The notes below the pieces were generated by a model. The model saw only the letters and a list, made by a program, of their open reading frames with translations, was not told the DNA's origin and did not search any database. Below, piece by piece: positions 56,138 through 64,000 of a stretch of DNA of 64,000 nucleotides (position 1 is its first letter; every line of letters begins with the position of its first letter). This stretch comes from an uncultured Chthonomonadales bacterium (lineage in GTDB: Bacteria; Armatimonadota; Chthonomonadetes; Chthonomonadales; CAJBBX01). The stretch spans positions 28,677 to 92,676 of the forward strand of contig CALLMM010000033.1 of NCBI GenBank assembly GCA_938005745.1, written 5' to 3'. The position numbers were made by a program, and so were the translations under genes.

Positions 56138-57130
56138 ATGCGAGACTGGGCGGCACGCGGGATCGCACTGCTGGCGTTGCTGGCGCTGGGCTGGTTCGGC
56201 GGCAGGGCGTTCAGCGCGCGCCATACCCCCTCTTGGACGCAGACTCCCGGCAAACTCCGCGCGTTGACCACCATCCTGCCGATCTATGACTTTGCGCGCA
56301 GGATTGGCGGGGAGGACGTGGAGGTTCGCAATCTCCTGCCGCCAGGAGTAGACCCGCACGAGTTTGCGCTCCGCCCGCAGGATGTAACGCTGGTGGCGCA
56401 GGCGGATCTGATCCTCAGCAACGGCAGCGGACTGGATGAGTTTCTGACGGAGGCGCTGCGCAACGGACAGATAACCGGCAAGCCGATTGTCGCGCTCTCT
56501 GAGGGACTGCCGAAGCTGCAGGTAAAAGGACACCACCATCACGCAGAACGCGCGCACCATGACGAACACGATCATGGGGCGGAAGACGCGCCGGGCGACC
56601 CGCATCTGTGGCTCGATCCCGTCTATGCAAAAGCCTACGTGGAGAAGATCGCCGCCGCGCTGACGCAAGCCGCGCAGCAGCGCCCCGATTCACAGCGTGT
56701 GATCGGCGGGATAAGGGAGCGCGCGGCGCGCCTGCTGCGTGAACTGGACCGGCTGGACGCCGACTACCGCCGGACGCTGACCCCGCTGCAACACGAGTCG
56801 TTCATCGCCTTCCACAGCGCGTTTGCCTATCTCGCGGCGCGCTATCGTCTGCAGATGGCGGACATCTGGCAGACGACCGCCGGAAAAGATCCCTCTCCCC
56901 GCGAGGTCAGCGCGCTGCTGGAGACCGTGAAGCGGCAGTCGGTACGCGCCTTCTTCGCAGAGCCGCAGTTCTCCTCGCGCGCCCTGGAGATGATCGCGAC
57001 AGACGCGCGCGTCCCCGTCTACATCCTCGATCCGATGGAGACAGCTCCCGATCTGAACCGCGCCGACTACCTTCAGGTGATGCGCGCCAACCTTGCCACG
57101 CTGGAGAGAGCGCTGCAGCCCAGGAGGTAG
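56138..57130 (+). CDS. Zinc-type ABC transporter substrate-binding protein (ZnuA-like)
   Basis: 330 aa cluster A-I metal-binding protein. N-terminal helix (GIALLALLALGWFGGRAFSA) is a signal or anchor. The His loop KGHHHHAERAHHDEHDHGAE lies near residues 131-150, then DPHLWLDPVYAKAYVEKIA. First ligand region VDPHEFALRPQDV, later HSAFAYLAARYRLQ and the C-terminal YILDPM. It lies 22 bases after mqnC in the same direction, so it may share that transcript. No ATPase or permease adjoins; the ATPase at 40233-40955 is a possible partner. Confidence 0.88.
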   Translation: MRDWAARGIALLALLALGWFGGRAFSARHTPSWTQTPGKLRALTTILPIYDFARRIGGEDVEVRNLLPPGVDPHEFALRPQDVTLVAQADLILSNGSGLDEFLTEALRNGQITGKPIVALSEGLPKLQVKGHHHHAERAHHDEHDHGAEDAPGDPHLWLDPVYAKAYVEKIAAALTQAAQQRPDSQRVIGGIRERAARLLRELDRLDADYRRTLTPLQHESFIAFHSAFAYLAARYRLQMADIWQTTAGKDPSPREVSALLETVKRQSVRAFFAEPQFSSRALEMIATDARVPVYILDPMETAPDLNRADYLQVMRANLATLERALQPRR

Positions 57131-57132
57131 TC

Positions 57133-58260
57133 TCAGGCGGCTCTGTGCGCTGCGCCGGTCGTGAAGAGACCGGGGGAGACGCTCTGCGGCGGGTTGGCGG
57201 GATGTGCGAAGAGAAATCCCTGCATGAAGTCCACGCCCGCCTGCCGGCACGCATGCATCTGCGCCTCAGTCTCGATCCCCTTGGCGATCACCTTCATATT
57301 CAGCCGCTTCGCCAGTTCGACCATCGCCTGCAGGGCATGGCGCGCGGAGGCGCGCCGGGTCGCCTCGTAGACCAGTTCGCTGTCAATCTTCACATAGTCC
57401 GGCATCAGTTCCGCCAGGTAGGAGAGGGTGTCGGAGCTGCTTCCCATGTCATCCAGAGCGACGCCGACCCCCCGCTGACGATACTGCCGGAGAATGCCGC
57501 TGAGCAGGGCGCGGTCTTCGATCCGCTCGGTCTCCACCACCTCGAAGACCAGCTGCGAGGCGGCGATCTGCGACTGCTGCGCGAGGTCGAGCGTCGTCTG
57601 CAGGCTGATGGCGGGATCGTAGAGGCTGCACGGATGGAAGTTGATGAAGAAGCGCGCGCCGGTACGGGGCAGCGCCGCAGCGTCGCGCAGCGCCTGCAGC
57701 CGCGCCGCCTGATCGAACTGGTGCTGCAGGTTGATCTTCTCGCAGGCGTAGAGAAGCTGCCGGGGAGGAATGATCTCCTCGGTCTGCGGGTTGCGGGCGC
57801 GGATCAGCGCCTCATATCCGAATACCTGCCCGTCGGCGGCGTCCAGTACCGGATGAAAGACGCTGTAGAGCCATCCTTCCGTTATCGCCCTCGCCGCCCA
57901 GCGCAGGTCATTGCGTTCAAAGAAGATCGGCAGCGGCTCCGCCCGGATCAGAGCGGGCAGCAGAGCCTCCGGCGACAGAGCGTTTTCGATAAATGCCCCT
58001 TTGATCCGGTTCTGAAGCACGTCCGGCAGGCATCGCGCAAGCTGTTGTCGCAGTGTGTCAAAGTGAGGACGGGCGTTGGGTAGTTCGTAGAAGAGACTGT
58101 GTCGGATAAAGGCGAGGTTTTCCGACGATAAGGCTTTCTGCAGGGCGGCATCGGCATCGGCGTCCAGCGGAACCAGCAGCAGCGAGTCACTGCCTGTGCC
58201 GGGGAGATCGCGGTCGCGCCTGCTCCACTCCGTCGCTGCGCACACCTCCTGTGTGTTCAT
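57133..58260 (-). CDS. EAL domain protein with a changed catalytic-motif residue
   Basis: 375 aa. Residues 1-135 are not recognised; residues 140-365 are an EAL fold (c-di-GMP phosphodiesterase family). Seen: FGYEALIRAR (EAL), FFINFHP, FEVVETERIED, ALDDMGSSSDTL, YVKIDSELV and VIAKGIETEAQ. The usual AEGVE motif is AKGIE: its first Glu, proposed as general base in RocR, is Lys. It may bind c-di-GMP without cleaving it. ATG 58260 has AGGGG eight bases upstream. The frame continues further upstream to 60081, but that part lies over the peptidase gene and is not coding. Confidence 0.8.
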   Translation of the reverse strand: MNTQEVCAATEWSRRDRDLPGTGSDSLLLVPLDADADAALQKALSSENLAFIRHSLFYELPNARPHFDTLRQQLARCLPDVLQNRIKGAFIENALSPEALLPALIRAEPLPIFFERNDLRWAARAITEGWLYSVFHPVLDAADGQVFGYEALIRARNPQTEEIIPPRQLLYACEKINLQHQFDQAARLQALRDAAALPRTGARFFINFHPCSLYDPAISLQTTLDLAQQSQIAASQLVFEVVETERIEDRALLSGILRQYRQRGVGVALDDMGSSSDTLSYLAELMPDYVKIDSELVYEATRRASARHALQAMVELAKRLNMKVIAKGIETEAQMHACRQAGVDFMQGFLFAHPANPPQSVSPGLFTTGAAHRAA

Positions 58261-58387
58261 GCGTCCGACCCCTTGAAGAACGCCCGAATGGGAGTTTCCG
58301 CTCCGCATCCCATCCATGGGGGAGCGGCAGAGGCGTTCTCTCCCCTTATTATCGGTCTGATCGGGGCGTGCGTTTAGACTCTCTCCT

Positions 58388-58417
58388 TTGACTCGCCGGC
58401 GCCGATTCGGATACAAT
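58388..58417 (+). promoter_or_regulatory. Promoter of the peptidase gene
   Basis: TTGACT (58388-58393), 18-base spacer, TACAAT (58412-58417); about 22 bases of leader before ATG 58447 with GGAG. Confidence 0.72.
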
Positions 58418-58446
58418 GGGACCAGGATACGATCACGGAGAGATAA

Positions 58447-60042
58447 ATGTCCAACGACGCACGTCTGCAGAAGTTTATTGACGCGCATCTGGCGGTGGTG
58501 CGACCGCTGCATAAGGAGAGCGCGCTGGCATGGTGGGAGCACTCGCTGACCGGTTCGGAGGAGGCGGCGGCGCGCGCCGCCGATCTGACCAGCCGGATGA
58601 TGAAGGTCTATGCCAATCCTGAGGAGTATGCGCAGCTTCGCGCGCTTCAGGGCGACTACGACGATCCGCTGCTCCGTCGCCAGCACGATATGCTGCTGCG
58701 AGGCTATCAGGGCGCACAGATGCCCCCCGAGTATATTGACCGGCTGGTAAAGCTGGAGGTGCAGGTTGAGCAGGAGTTCAACACCTACCGCGCGGTCGTG
58801 CGCGGCGAGACGCTGACCGAAAACAACGTGCGCGAGACCCTGCGCGAGTCCTCCGATTCTGACTATCGCCGCGAGGTCTGGGAAGCCAGCAAAGCGATCG
58901 GGGCGCGGGTGGCGGAGCCGGTTCTGGAGATGGTGCGCCTGCGCAACGAGGTGGCGCGCCAGCAGGGGTTCCTCAACCACTACGCCAAAGAGTTTATTCT
59001 CGACGAACTGAACGAGGAGCGCGTCTTCGCGCTCTTTGAGGAGCTTGCCGCGCTGACCGATCCCCTCTGGAAGGAGTGGAAGGCGCAGTTTGACGCCCGC
59101 CAGGCGGCGCGCTTCAGCATCACGCCTGAGCAGCTGCGTCCCTGGCACTACACCGATCAGTTCTTCCAGGAGCCTCCTCCCGGCGACTTTAACCTGGATC
59201 GCTACTTCGCCGATAAGGACCTGGAGGCGTTGACGAAGCGGTTCTTCCAGACGATCGGGCTGCCGGTGGACACGATCGTGGCAAGCAGCGATCTGTACGA
59301 GAAGCCCAATAAGAACCAGCACGCCTTCTGCACCGATATAGATCGGGAAGGGGATGTGCGCGTCCTGTGCAACAACAAGCCCAATGAGTACTGGATGGGC
59401 ACCATGCTGCATGAGTTCGGGCACGCCGTCTACGACTACTACACCGACTTTTCGCTGCCCTACCTGCTGCGCGGTCCGGCGCACACGCTCTCCACCGAGG
59501 CGATCGCGGAACTGATGGGCAGGCTGAGCCGGGACGGCGAGTGGCTGCGGATCTACGCGGGCATTCCGGCGGAGGAGGCGCAAAAGGTGGACGCCGCCGC
59601 CCGCGAGGAGACCCGCACCAAATTTCTGATCTTTACGCGCTGGGTGCTGGTGATGTGCAACTTTGAGCGCGCACTCTATCGCGACCCGGAACAGGACCTC
59701 AACCGCCTCTGGTGGGACATGGTGGAGCGGTACCAGGGCATTCATCGCCCGGACGGTCGCAATGCGCCGGACTGGGCGTCCAAAATTCACATGGCGCTGG
59801 CTCCCGCCTACTATCAGAACTATCTGCTGGGGGAGATGGAGGCAGCGCAGATTCTCAACCATCTGCGAACGAAGGTGCTGTCCGGCGAGCCGCCGGATGC
59901 GCTCTATACCAGCCCGAAAGTCGGACAGTGGATGCGCGAGAAGATCTTCCTGCCGGGAGCGGTTCGCCCCTGGGAAGAGGCACTGGAGTATGCGACCGGA
60001 GAGAAGCTGAACCCGGCGTATTTCGTGGCGCAGTTGAAGTAG
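58447..60042 (+). CDS. M2/M3-type zinc metallopeptidase
   Basis: 531 aa gluzincin peptidase. The zinc motif MLHEFGHAVYD lies near residue 320, with the third ligand likely in LSTEAIAELMGRLS. Other segments include VLCNNKPNEYWMGTML and MALAPAYYQNYLLGEMEAAQ. The helical fold and spacing resemble peptidyl-dipeptidases of the M2 (ACE-like) and M3 families. No signal peptide, so it is cytoplasmic. VanZ gene follows after 10 bases. Confidence 0.82.
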   Translation: MSNDARLQKFIDAHLAVVRPLHKESALAWWEHSLTGSEEAAARAADLTSRMMKVYANPEEYAQLRALQGDYDDPLLRRQHDMLLRGYQGAQMPPEYIDRLVKLEVQVEQEFNTYRAVVRGETLTENNVRETLRESSDSDYRREVWEASKAIGARVAEPVLEMVRLRNEVARQQGFLNHYAKEFILDELNEERVFALFEELAALTDPLWKEWKAQFDARQAARFSITPEQLRPWHYTDQFFQEPPPGDFNLDRYFADKDLEALTKRFFQTIGLPVDTIVASSDLYEKPNKNQHAFCTDIDREGDVRVLCNNKPNEYWMGTMLHEFGHAVYDYYTDFSLPYLLRGPAHTLSTEAIAELMGRLSRDGEWLRIYAGIPAEEAQKVDAAAREETRTKFLIFTRWVLVMCNFERALYRDPEQDLNRLWWDMVERYQGIHRPDGRNAPDWASKIHMALAPAYYQNYLLGEMEAAQILNHLRTKVLSGEPPDALYTSPKVGQWMREKIFLPGAVRPWEEALEYATGEKLNPAYFVAQLK

Positions 60043-60052
60043 GAGCGTGCCT

Positions 60053-60574
60053 GTGAATGCAGAGCAGGAACGGCGGCACAACGCGCGCCGCCGCGCGCTC
60101 CTGGCTCTCTTCTACTACGGTCCGTTGATCCTCTGGGCACTGCTGATCGGAACCCTCTCAACCGGCGCGGGCAGCCGCGAGAACTCCCTCGGCATCCTCG
60201 TTCGCACGCTGCAGCAGGTCGCTCCCGATCTGATCAGCTCCTTCTCCGCCGAGAATCTGGGGCAGCTTGACTATGCGCTCCGGAAGTTCGCCCACTTCAC
60301 GCAGTACCTGATCCTGACGCTGCTGGCGGTGCGCGCGCTGCAGTTCGGGCGTTCACGCCTGCGCTGGCAGTCGGTGGCGGCGGGGCTGGCAGGAAGCGTG
60401 CTCTATGCGGCGCTGGATGAGGCAAACCAGATGCTGCATCCCTCCCGCTCCCCTTCGATTCATGATGTGCTGCTGGATGCGGCAGGCTCCGCCACCGCCG
60501 CCCTCCTGACTGCTCTCTGGGCGGGCGTGAAGGCGGTGGAGCGACGCCTGCAGGAGAGGGAAGAGGCGCCCTGA
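60053..60574 (+). CDS. VanZ family membrane protein
   Basis: 173 aa, four hydrophobic helices. The VanZ-typical segments are KFAHFTQYLILTLLAVRALQ and LDEANQMLHPSRSPSIHDVLLD. VanZ proteins affect teicoplanin sensitivity in some species; the general role is unknown. I chose GTG 60053, with AGGAG seven bases upstream; GTG 60047 is closer to the site than is usual. It probably shares the peptidase transcript. Confidence 0.82.
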   Translation: MNAEQERRHNARRRALLALFYYGPLILWALLIGTLSTGAGSRENSLGILVRTLQQVAPDLISSFSAENLGQLDYALRKFAHFTQYLILTLLAVRALQFGRSRLRWQSVAAGLAGSVLYAALDEANQMLHPSRSPSIHDVLLDAAGSATAALLTALWAGVKAVERRLQEREEAP

Positions 60575-60594
60575 CGCGCTTCATGAGAGGCGAA

Positions 60595-60945
60595 TCAGGC
60601 GCGGCGCTCCTCCTGCGCGCTGTCAGGCGCGGGGGCGGGGGCATAGGCGCGGGTAGTGCGGCGCACGGAGGCGCACCGCTTCAACTGCGCGGAGACGCTC
60701 CCCATCCGGGAGGTCAGAAAGGCTTCCGCCTCCGCCTGCGCCGCCTGGATCTCGGCGATTGACGCCCTCTGAGCCGCAGAGAGAAGGAGCGGATGCTCCA
60801 GAAGCGGCTGCATGGCGGACGGGAGCAGCTCGGCAATCCGGCACAACGCCTCCACATCTTCCCGCGCGACGGCGGCGCGCTCCTCCCGCGCAAGCTGCTC
60901 CAGACGGAGCAGGGCGCGTTCCGGGGTGAGAAGAGGCGCGCTCAT
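60595..60945 (-). CDS. Putative flagellar export chaperone-like protein (FliT/FlgN type)
   Basis: 116 aa, helical (TPERALLRLEQLAREERAAV; ASIAEIQAAQAEAEAFLTSR). Its ATG overlaps the fliS stop (ATGA), and this is where FliT or another chaperone is often found. Sequence alone does not fix the family, so the call rests mainly on position. The C-terminal tail is Ala/Pro/Arg-rich. Confidence 0.6.
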   Translation of the reverse strand: MSAPLLTPERALLRLEQLAREERAAVAREDVEALCRIAELLPSAMQPLLEHPLLLSAAQRASIAEIQAAQAEAEAFLTSRMGSVSAQLKRCASVRRTTRAYAPAPAPDSAQEERRA

Positions 60946-61352
60946 GCGGCGGCTCCCGCCAGGGGGCGAGCCTGCGCCTGATCCAGTTCAGACCAGCTTG
61001 CGCGCAGTTCGCGCAGCATACTGATCACTTCATCGAGCGGCTCCGTGCGGTCATAGACGTTCGCCTCCATCGTGCGGTTGAGCATATAGGCGTAGAGCCG
61101 CCGCAGGTTCGCCGCCACCTCGCCGCCGTTTTCAGCATCCAGCGATCCGAGCAGTTCGGAGAGAATCTTCTGCGCTTTCAGAATGTGGATATGCTTCGGT
61201 TCAATTTCGCGAGCCTGCATCTTCTCCTTCGCGATGGTCAGAAAGCGTATCGCGCCGTCATAGAGCATGACTACCAGCTGCGTCGGGCGCGCCGATTCGA
61301 CCTGTGTGCGCAGGTACTGCTGCGCCAGTTTCTGCGAGGATGCCTGTGTCAT
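60942..61352 (-). CDS. fliS: Flagellar export chaperone FliS
   Basis: Binds flagellin C-termini and prevents early polymerisation. Family segments: YLRTQVESARPTQLVVMLYDGAIRFL (within residues 9-36), KAQKILSELLGSLDAENGGE, NLRRLYAYMLNRTMEAN. 136 aa. Lies 39 bases after fliD. Confidence 0.94.
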   Translation of the reverse strand: MTQASSQKLAQQYLRTQVESARPTQLVVMLYDGAIRFLTIAKEKMQAREIEPKHIHILKAQKILSELLGSLDAENGGEVAANLRRLYAYMLNRTMEANVYDRTEPLDEVISMLRELRASWSELDQAQARPLAGAAA

Positions 61353-61391
61353 CGTTATCGTTAACCTTCACCAGGAAATCTGCTTTATGAG

Positions 61392-63650
61392 TTACTGCTG
61401 CGGGAGTGTCAGTCCGGCAAGACCGGCTCCGGCGGCGCGGATGCGCGAAACGGCTCTCTCCATCTCCGCAAACTGCGTTCGCAGACGAACCTCCTCCGCC
61501 TTCAACCGATCCTGCAGCCGCTGGATCTGCTCGCCGATCTCCTTCACCTGTTCGCCGAGGGAGTTGGACACCTGCGTGAGCGTGCCGGAGAGGAAGTCCG
61601 TCGCCTCCTTCGCGTAGGTCTTCACCCGATTGGCGACGCCTTTCGTAAAGACGATCTTGCCCAGATCGCCGGTAACGGTGGAGGTGATGCGAAGCTGAAG
61701 CCCTTCCGTCGTGGCGTTGCCGACGTTCCCGGTGAGAAACTGTCCGTTTCCAGTGGCGGCTTCTCCGTTGATGGTTCCAGCGACATCCTGCGCGGTGGCG
61801 TTGAGCAGGACGTTGCCGATGCCGCTGTTATTGCTGGCGGCAGCCTGACTGGAGACGACGTTGAAGTTGAAATTTGAGCCGTACTGTCTGGCGGTCAGCG
61901 TCAGGCGGCTGCCCAGTTTCGACGCGACGATAAACTGAGAGACGACGCTGTCGGCGTTGATCTGAGAGATGATGTCGTCCAGGGTGCTGTTTGCGCTTAG
62001 GAAGACGGTGCGCCCGCTTGCGCCAAACTGCCCGCCGGTGAAGGTCAGGGTCTCCACGTTTGGATTGTCGTTCGCCGTCTTCTCCGTTGTGGCGGTTACC
62101 GCGGCTTGTGTCGCCAGCTGCGTGATGTTGATGGCGTATCCGGTGGCACTGCTGGACTGCGTTTTGTCGGTGGAGGAGATGTAGGTAACCGCGCTGCTGG
62201 TGGCAGAGCCTACCGCCTGAAACAGCTTGGCAACTTCTCCCAGTCTGCTATTGAGTGCGTTGTCCAGGGTCGCGTTGTTGATGGAGAGCCGGTTATCGGT
62301 CTCTAGCGTGATGCCGACCTGCGCTAGAACGCTCGTGCTGCCGCTCAAGCCGCTGACCTGATCCGTGACGATCTGCGTGAGGGTATCCATCAGGTTGATC
62401 ACGGAGCTTTCGCCCAGCAGCGGACCTCCCTGCAGGGTCTGCGTATCGAAGAAGGTCAGCTCTTTCACCGTGCTTACCAGATCGTTAAACCGGTTGACAA
62501 ACGTTTCTATACTGGATCGGATCGTCTCGGTGTCGCTGGCGATGTTTATCGTGGTCGTCGGCGACCCGGTATCCTTCAAAAGGTTGATCGTAACGCCAGA
62601 CACGACATCCGAAAGGGTGTTAGAGCTGCGGGTCGCGGCAAGACCGTTGATGAGAAAGCTGGCATCACGTGCCTCGGTGAGCGTTTGACTAGCGCTGTTT
62701 TGCAGGATGCCCAAATTGGTAAGGATATTATTGCTGTCTGTGAAGACGGGGGTGGACGAGTCTCCCACAATCCTCAGCTGTTGACGATTGGCGCCGTTCA
62801 CCGGGTCTTTCACGGTAACGATGCTCGCGGAGACTCCGGGTATCCCCGCGTTGTTGATCTTTCCCGCGATGGCGGTCAGCGAGTCGGTGGCGAAATCTAT
62901 GTCCACGTTCGTGCCGTTGATCTGAATCGTTCCTGCCTGCGGCGCAGAGAGTCCGATCAGCGTGCCGATGGAGGTCGCGCTGTCGTTGAACAGCAGCGAC
63001 GCCGCTCCGTTGGTGATCGGGCTGCGAACGGAGGTCGTCCCGCCGACCAGCCCCAGAGACTGAAGGATCGTGCCGCCCGACGTGTCGGAGAGGTTGATGG
63101 CGTTGGATGCACCGGTGTTTGCGCTGGTCAGGGTCAGCGTGAAGCTGTCGGAGGCGGTGGAGATGACGGCGGCATTGATTCCAACTTTTGCGCTGTTGAT
63201 GTTAGCGGCAATGACCTGCAGTGAGTCGGTGGCGGCGATGTTGATCGCCCTGCCGTTGAGGACTATCTGTCCGCTCAGCCCCAGCGCGTCCGTCTGACTC
63301 GTCCGCGCGCTGGAGGCGATCCGGTGCGCCTGCGCCAGTTGATTGACCTGCAGGGTGTAGGAGCCGGCGGGCGCGCCCGGCTGGACGGTGGCGGTGGCGA
63401 CCGTCTTGTCCGCGCTTTCGGCTTTCACCACCGAAAAACTGTTGAAACTGTCCAGCGCGGAGGCGGCTGAGAGCAGTCCGGACGCAAGTGCGGAGATCCG
63501 ATTGATGGATGTCTGACGCTGCTGTATCTGCTGCTGCTGCTTTTGAAGGGCGGCGATGGGACGCTGGCTAAGCTGCGTAAGCTGCTTGATGATGCTTTCG
63601 GTATCTATGCCCGTGCCCAGTCCTGAAAAGTTGATTCCGCTCAGACTCAT
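61392..63650 (-). CDS. fliD: Flagellar hook-associated protein 2 (filament cap)
   Basis: Caps the filament and aids flagellin assembly. N-terminus MSLSGINFSGLGTGIDTESI and a coiled coil (LQKQQQQIQQRQTSINRISA) are typical; the Ser/Thr/Asn-rich middle holds several flagellin-like repeats, and the C-terminal coiled coil (KEIGEQIQRLQDRLKAEEVR) with RIRAAGAGLAGL ends it. 752 aa, longer than enteric FliD (about 470) but usual for proteins with extra surface domains. GAGG five bases before the ATG. Confidence 0.93.
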   Translation of the reverse strand: MSLSGINFSGLGTGIDTESIIKQLTQLSQRPIAALQKQQQQIQQRQTSINRISALASGLLSAASALDSFNSFSVVKAESADKTVATATVQPGAPAGSYTLQVNQLAQAHRIASSARTSQTDALGLSGQIVLNGRAINIAATDSLQVIAANINSAKVGINAAVISTASDSFTLTLTSANTGASNAINLSDTSGGTILQSLGLVGGTTSVRSPITNGAASLLFNDSATSIGTLIGLSAPQAGTIQINGTNVDIDFATDSLTAIAGKINNAGIPGVSASIVTVKDPVNGANRQQLRIVGDSSTPVFTDSNNILTNLGILQNSASQTLTEARDASFLINGLAATRSSNTLSDVVSGVTINLLKDTGSPTTTINIASDTETIRSSIETFVNRFNDLVSTVKELTFFDTQTLQGGPLLGESSVINLMDTLTQIVTDQVSGLSGSTSVLAQVGITLETDNRLSINNATLDNALNSRLGEVAKLFQAVGSATSSAVTYISSTDKTQSSSATGYAINITQLATQAAVTATTEKTANDNPNVETLTFTGGQFGASGRTVFLSANSTLDDIISQINADSVVSQFIVASKLGSRLTLTARQYGSNFNFNVVSSQAAASNNSGIGNVLLNATAQDVAGTINGEAATGNGQFLTGNVGNATTEGLQLRITSTVTGDLGKIVFTKGVANRVKTYAKEATDFLSGTLTQVSNSLGEQVKEIGEQIQRLQDRLKAEEVRLRTQFAEMERAVSRIRAAGAGLAGLTLPQQ

Positions 63651-63660
63651 TGCAACCTCT

Positions 63661-63700
63661 ATGTGAAAGAAAGGGATCAGGGAATGGACTCCCTGATCCC
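63661..63700 (-). terminator. Terminator of the flagellin gene
   Basis: Minus strand GGGATCAGGG (63700-63691), 8-base loop and CCCTGATCCC (63682-63673), then TTTCTTTC. It lies between the flagellin stop and fliD. Confidence 0.8.
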
Positions 63701-63759
63701 TATTCCCTATCTACGATTAAGAGACTCCCGGTAACTATCCGGTTTATCGCAGCAGCGAT

Positions 63760-64000
63760 CTACCGCAGCAGCGACAGAACCTGCGACGGCTGCTGGTTCG
63801 CCTGCGCCAGGACGGAGGTTCCCGCCTGCTGCAGGATCTGGTTCTTGGTGAGGCTGACCACCTCCTGCGCCACGTTGGTGTCGCGGATCTGCGACTCGGA
63901 AGCCGACAGGTTCTCCACACCGACGCCCAAGAAGCGGATGGTGCTGTCGAGGGTGTTGCGCTGGAAGGCTCCCAGCTGCGCGCGCAGCACGGAGATCTGC
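63760..64000 (-). CDS. fliC: Flagellin, C-terminal part (cut by the window edge)
   Basis: The visible 80 residues are the conserved flagellin D0/D1 C-terminus: LRAQLGAFQRNTLDSTIRFL, ENLSASESQIRDTNVAQEVV and TKNQILQQAGTSVLAQANQQ ending in SLLR. The reading frame stays open to the right edge, so the start is outside. Downstream terminator and fliD-fliS follow. Confidence 0.93.
   Translation of the reverse strand, partial: QISVLRAQLGAFQRNTLDSTIRFLGVGVENLSASESQIRDTNVAQEVVSLTKNQILQQAGTSVLAQANQQPSQVLSLLR

Noticed and set aside
58261..60081. Long open frame extending the EAL gene upstream on the minus strand (982 residues in all)
   Set aside because: The upstream 600 residues lie antisense to the metallopeptidase gene, are low-complexity His/Arg/Leu-rich and match no domain; a good start with a ribosome site exists at 58260.

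Overview
The window reads as GC-rich chromosomal DNA of a diderm, flagellated, aerobically respiring bacterium. Several traits together point to Armatimonadota: futalosine-type menaquinone synthesis, alternative complex III with an A2-type caa3 oxidase, a fused heme A/heme O synthase, a minimal mlaE-mlaF-mlaD lipid system, two large DUF6785-type membrane proteins, and copper monooxygenase-like cytochromes. The phylum assignment is inference; the window has no rRNA. I found no tRNA, CRISPR array, insertion sequence or prophage.

Layout: 0.1-12 kb holds housekeeping and scattered metabolic genes: Nif3, an O-methyltransferase, trmB, a soluble MgtE_N/CBS protein, a DUF2325 protein, a heparinase-like lipoprotein, fliL, ispG, a GH27 alpha-galactosidase and metF. 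From 28 kb down to 12.9 kb on the minus strand lies one respiratory block: ctaA-ctaB fusion, actABCDEF, a small membrane protein, sco, ctaC, ctaD, ctaE, ctaF. It carries menaquinol oxidation, cytochrome c reduction, oxygen reduction, copper delivery and heme A supply, with a good promoter at its head. From 28.2 to 33.1 kb come ndk, a Nudix protein and two tandem cytochrome c/copper type II monooxygenase-like proteins. From 33.1 to 41.8 kb lie a 2-hydroxyacid dehydrogenase, a Nif3 paralogue lacking its metal ligands, a methyltransferase, a DUF6785 membrane protein, a PhyH-type dioxygenase, a decayed S9 peptidase and an orphan metal-ABC ATPase. From 41.9 to 48.5 kb come mlaEFD, rplI, dnaB and purD. 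From 48.5 to 60.6 kb come dapF, a second DUF6785 protein, a possible regulatory leader, a Gfo/Idh/MocA oxidoreductase, mqnE-mqnC, a zinc-type binding protein, an EAL protein, an M2/M3-type peptidase and a VanZ protein. The right end is flagellar: a small chaperone-like protein, fliS, fliD and the C-terminus of a flagellin cut by the window edge.

How they work together: mqnE and mqnC make the menaquinone that the act/cta block uses, and that block ends in an oxidase whose heme and copper are supplied by genes in the same block. The most noteworthy observations are the Nif3 paralogue without metal ligands, an MlaD that appears to end in an outer-membrane beta-barrel segment, a promoter that would make mlaE mRNA nearly leaderless, an EAL protein with a substituted catalytic-motif glutamate, a promoter/small ORF/hairpin unit ahead of the Gfo/Idh gene, and a pseudogene ending exactly at an orphan metal-ABC ATPase.
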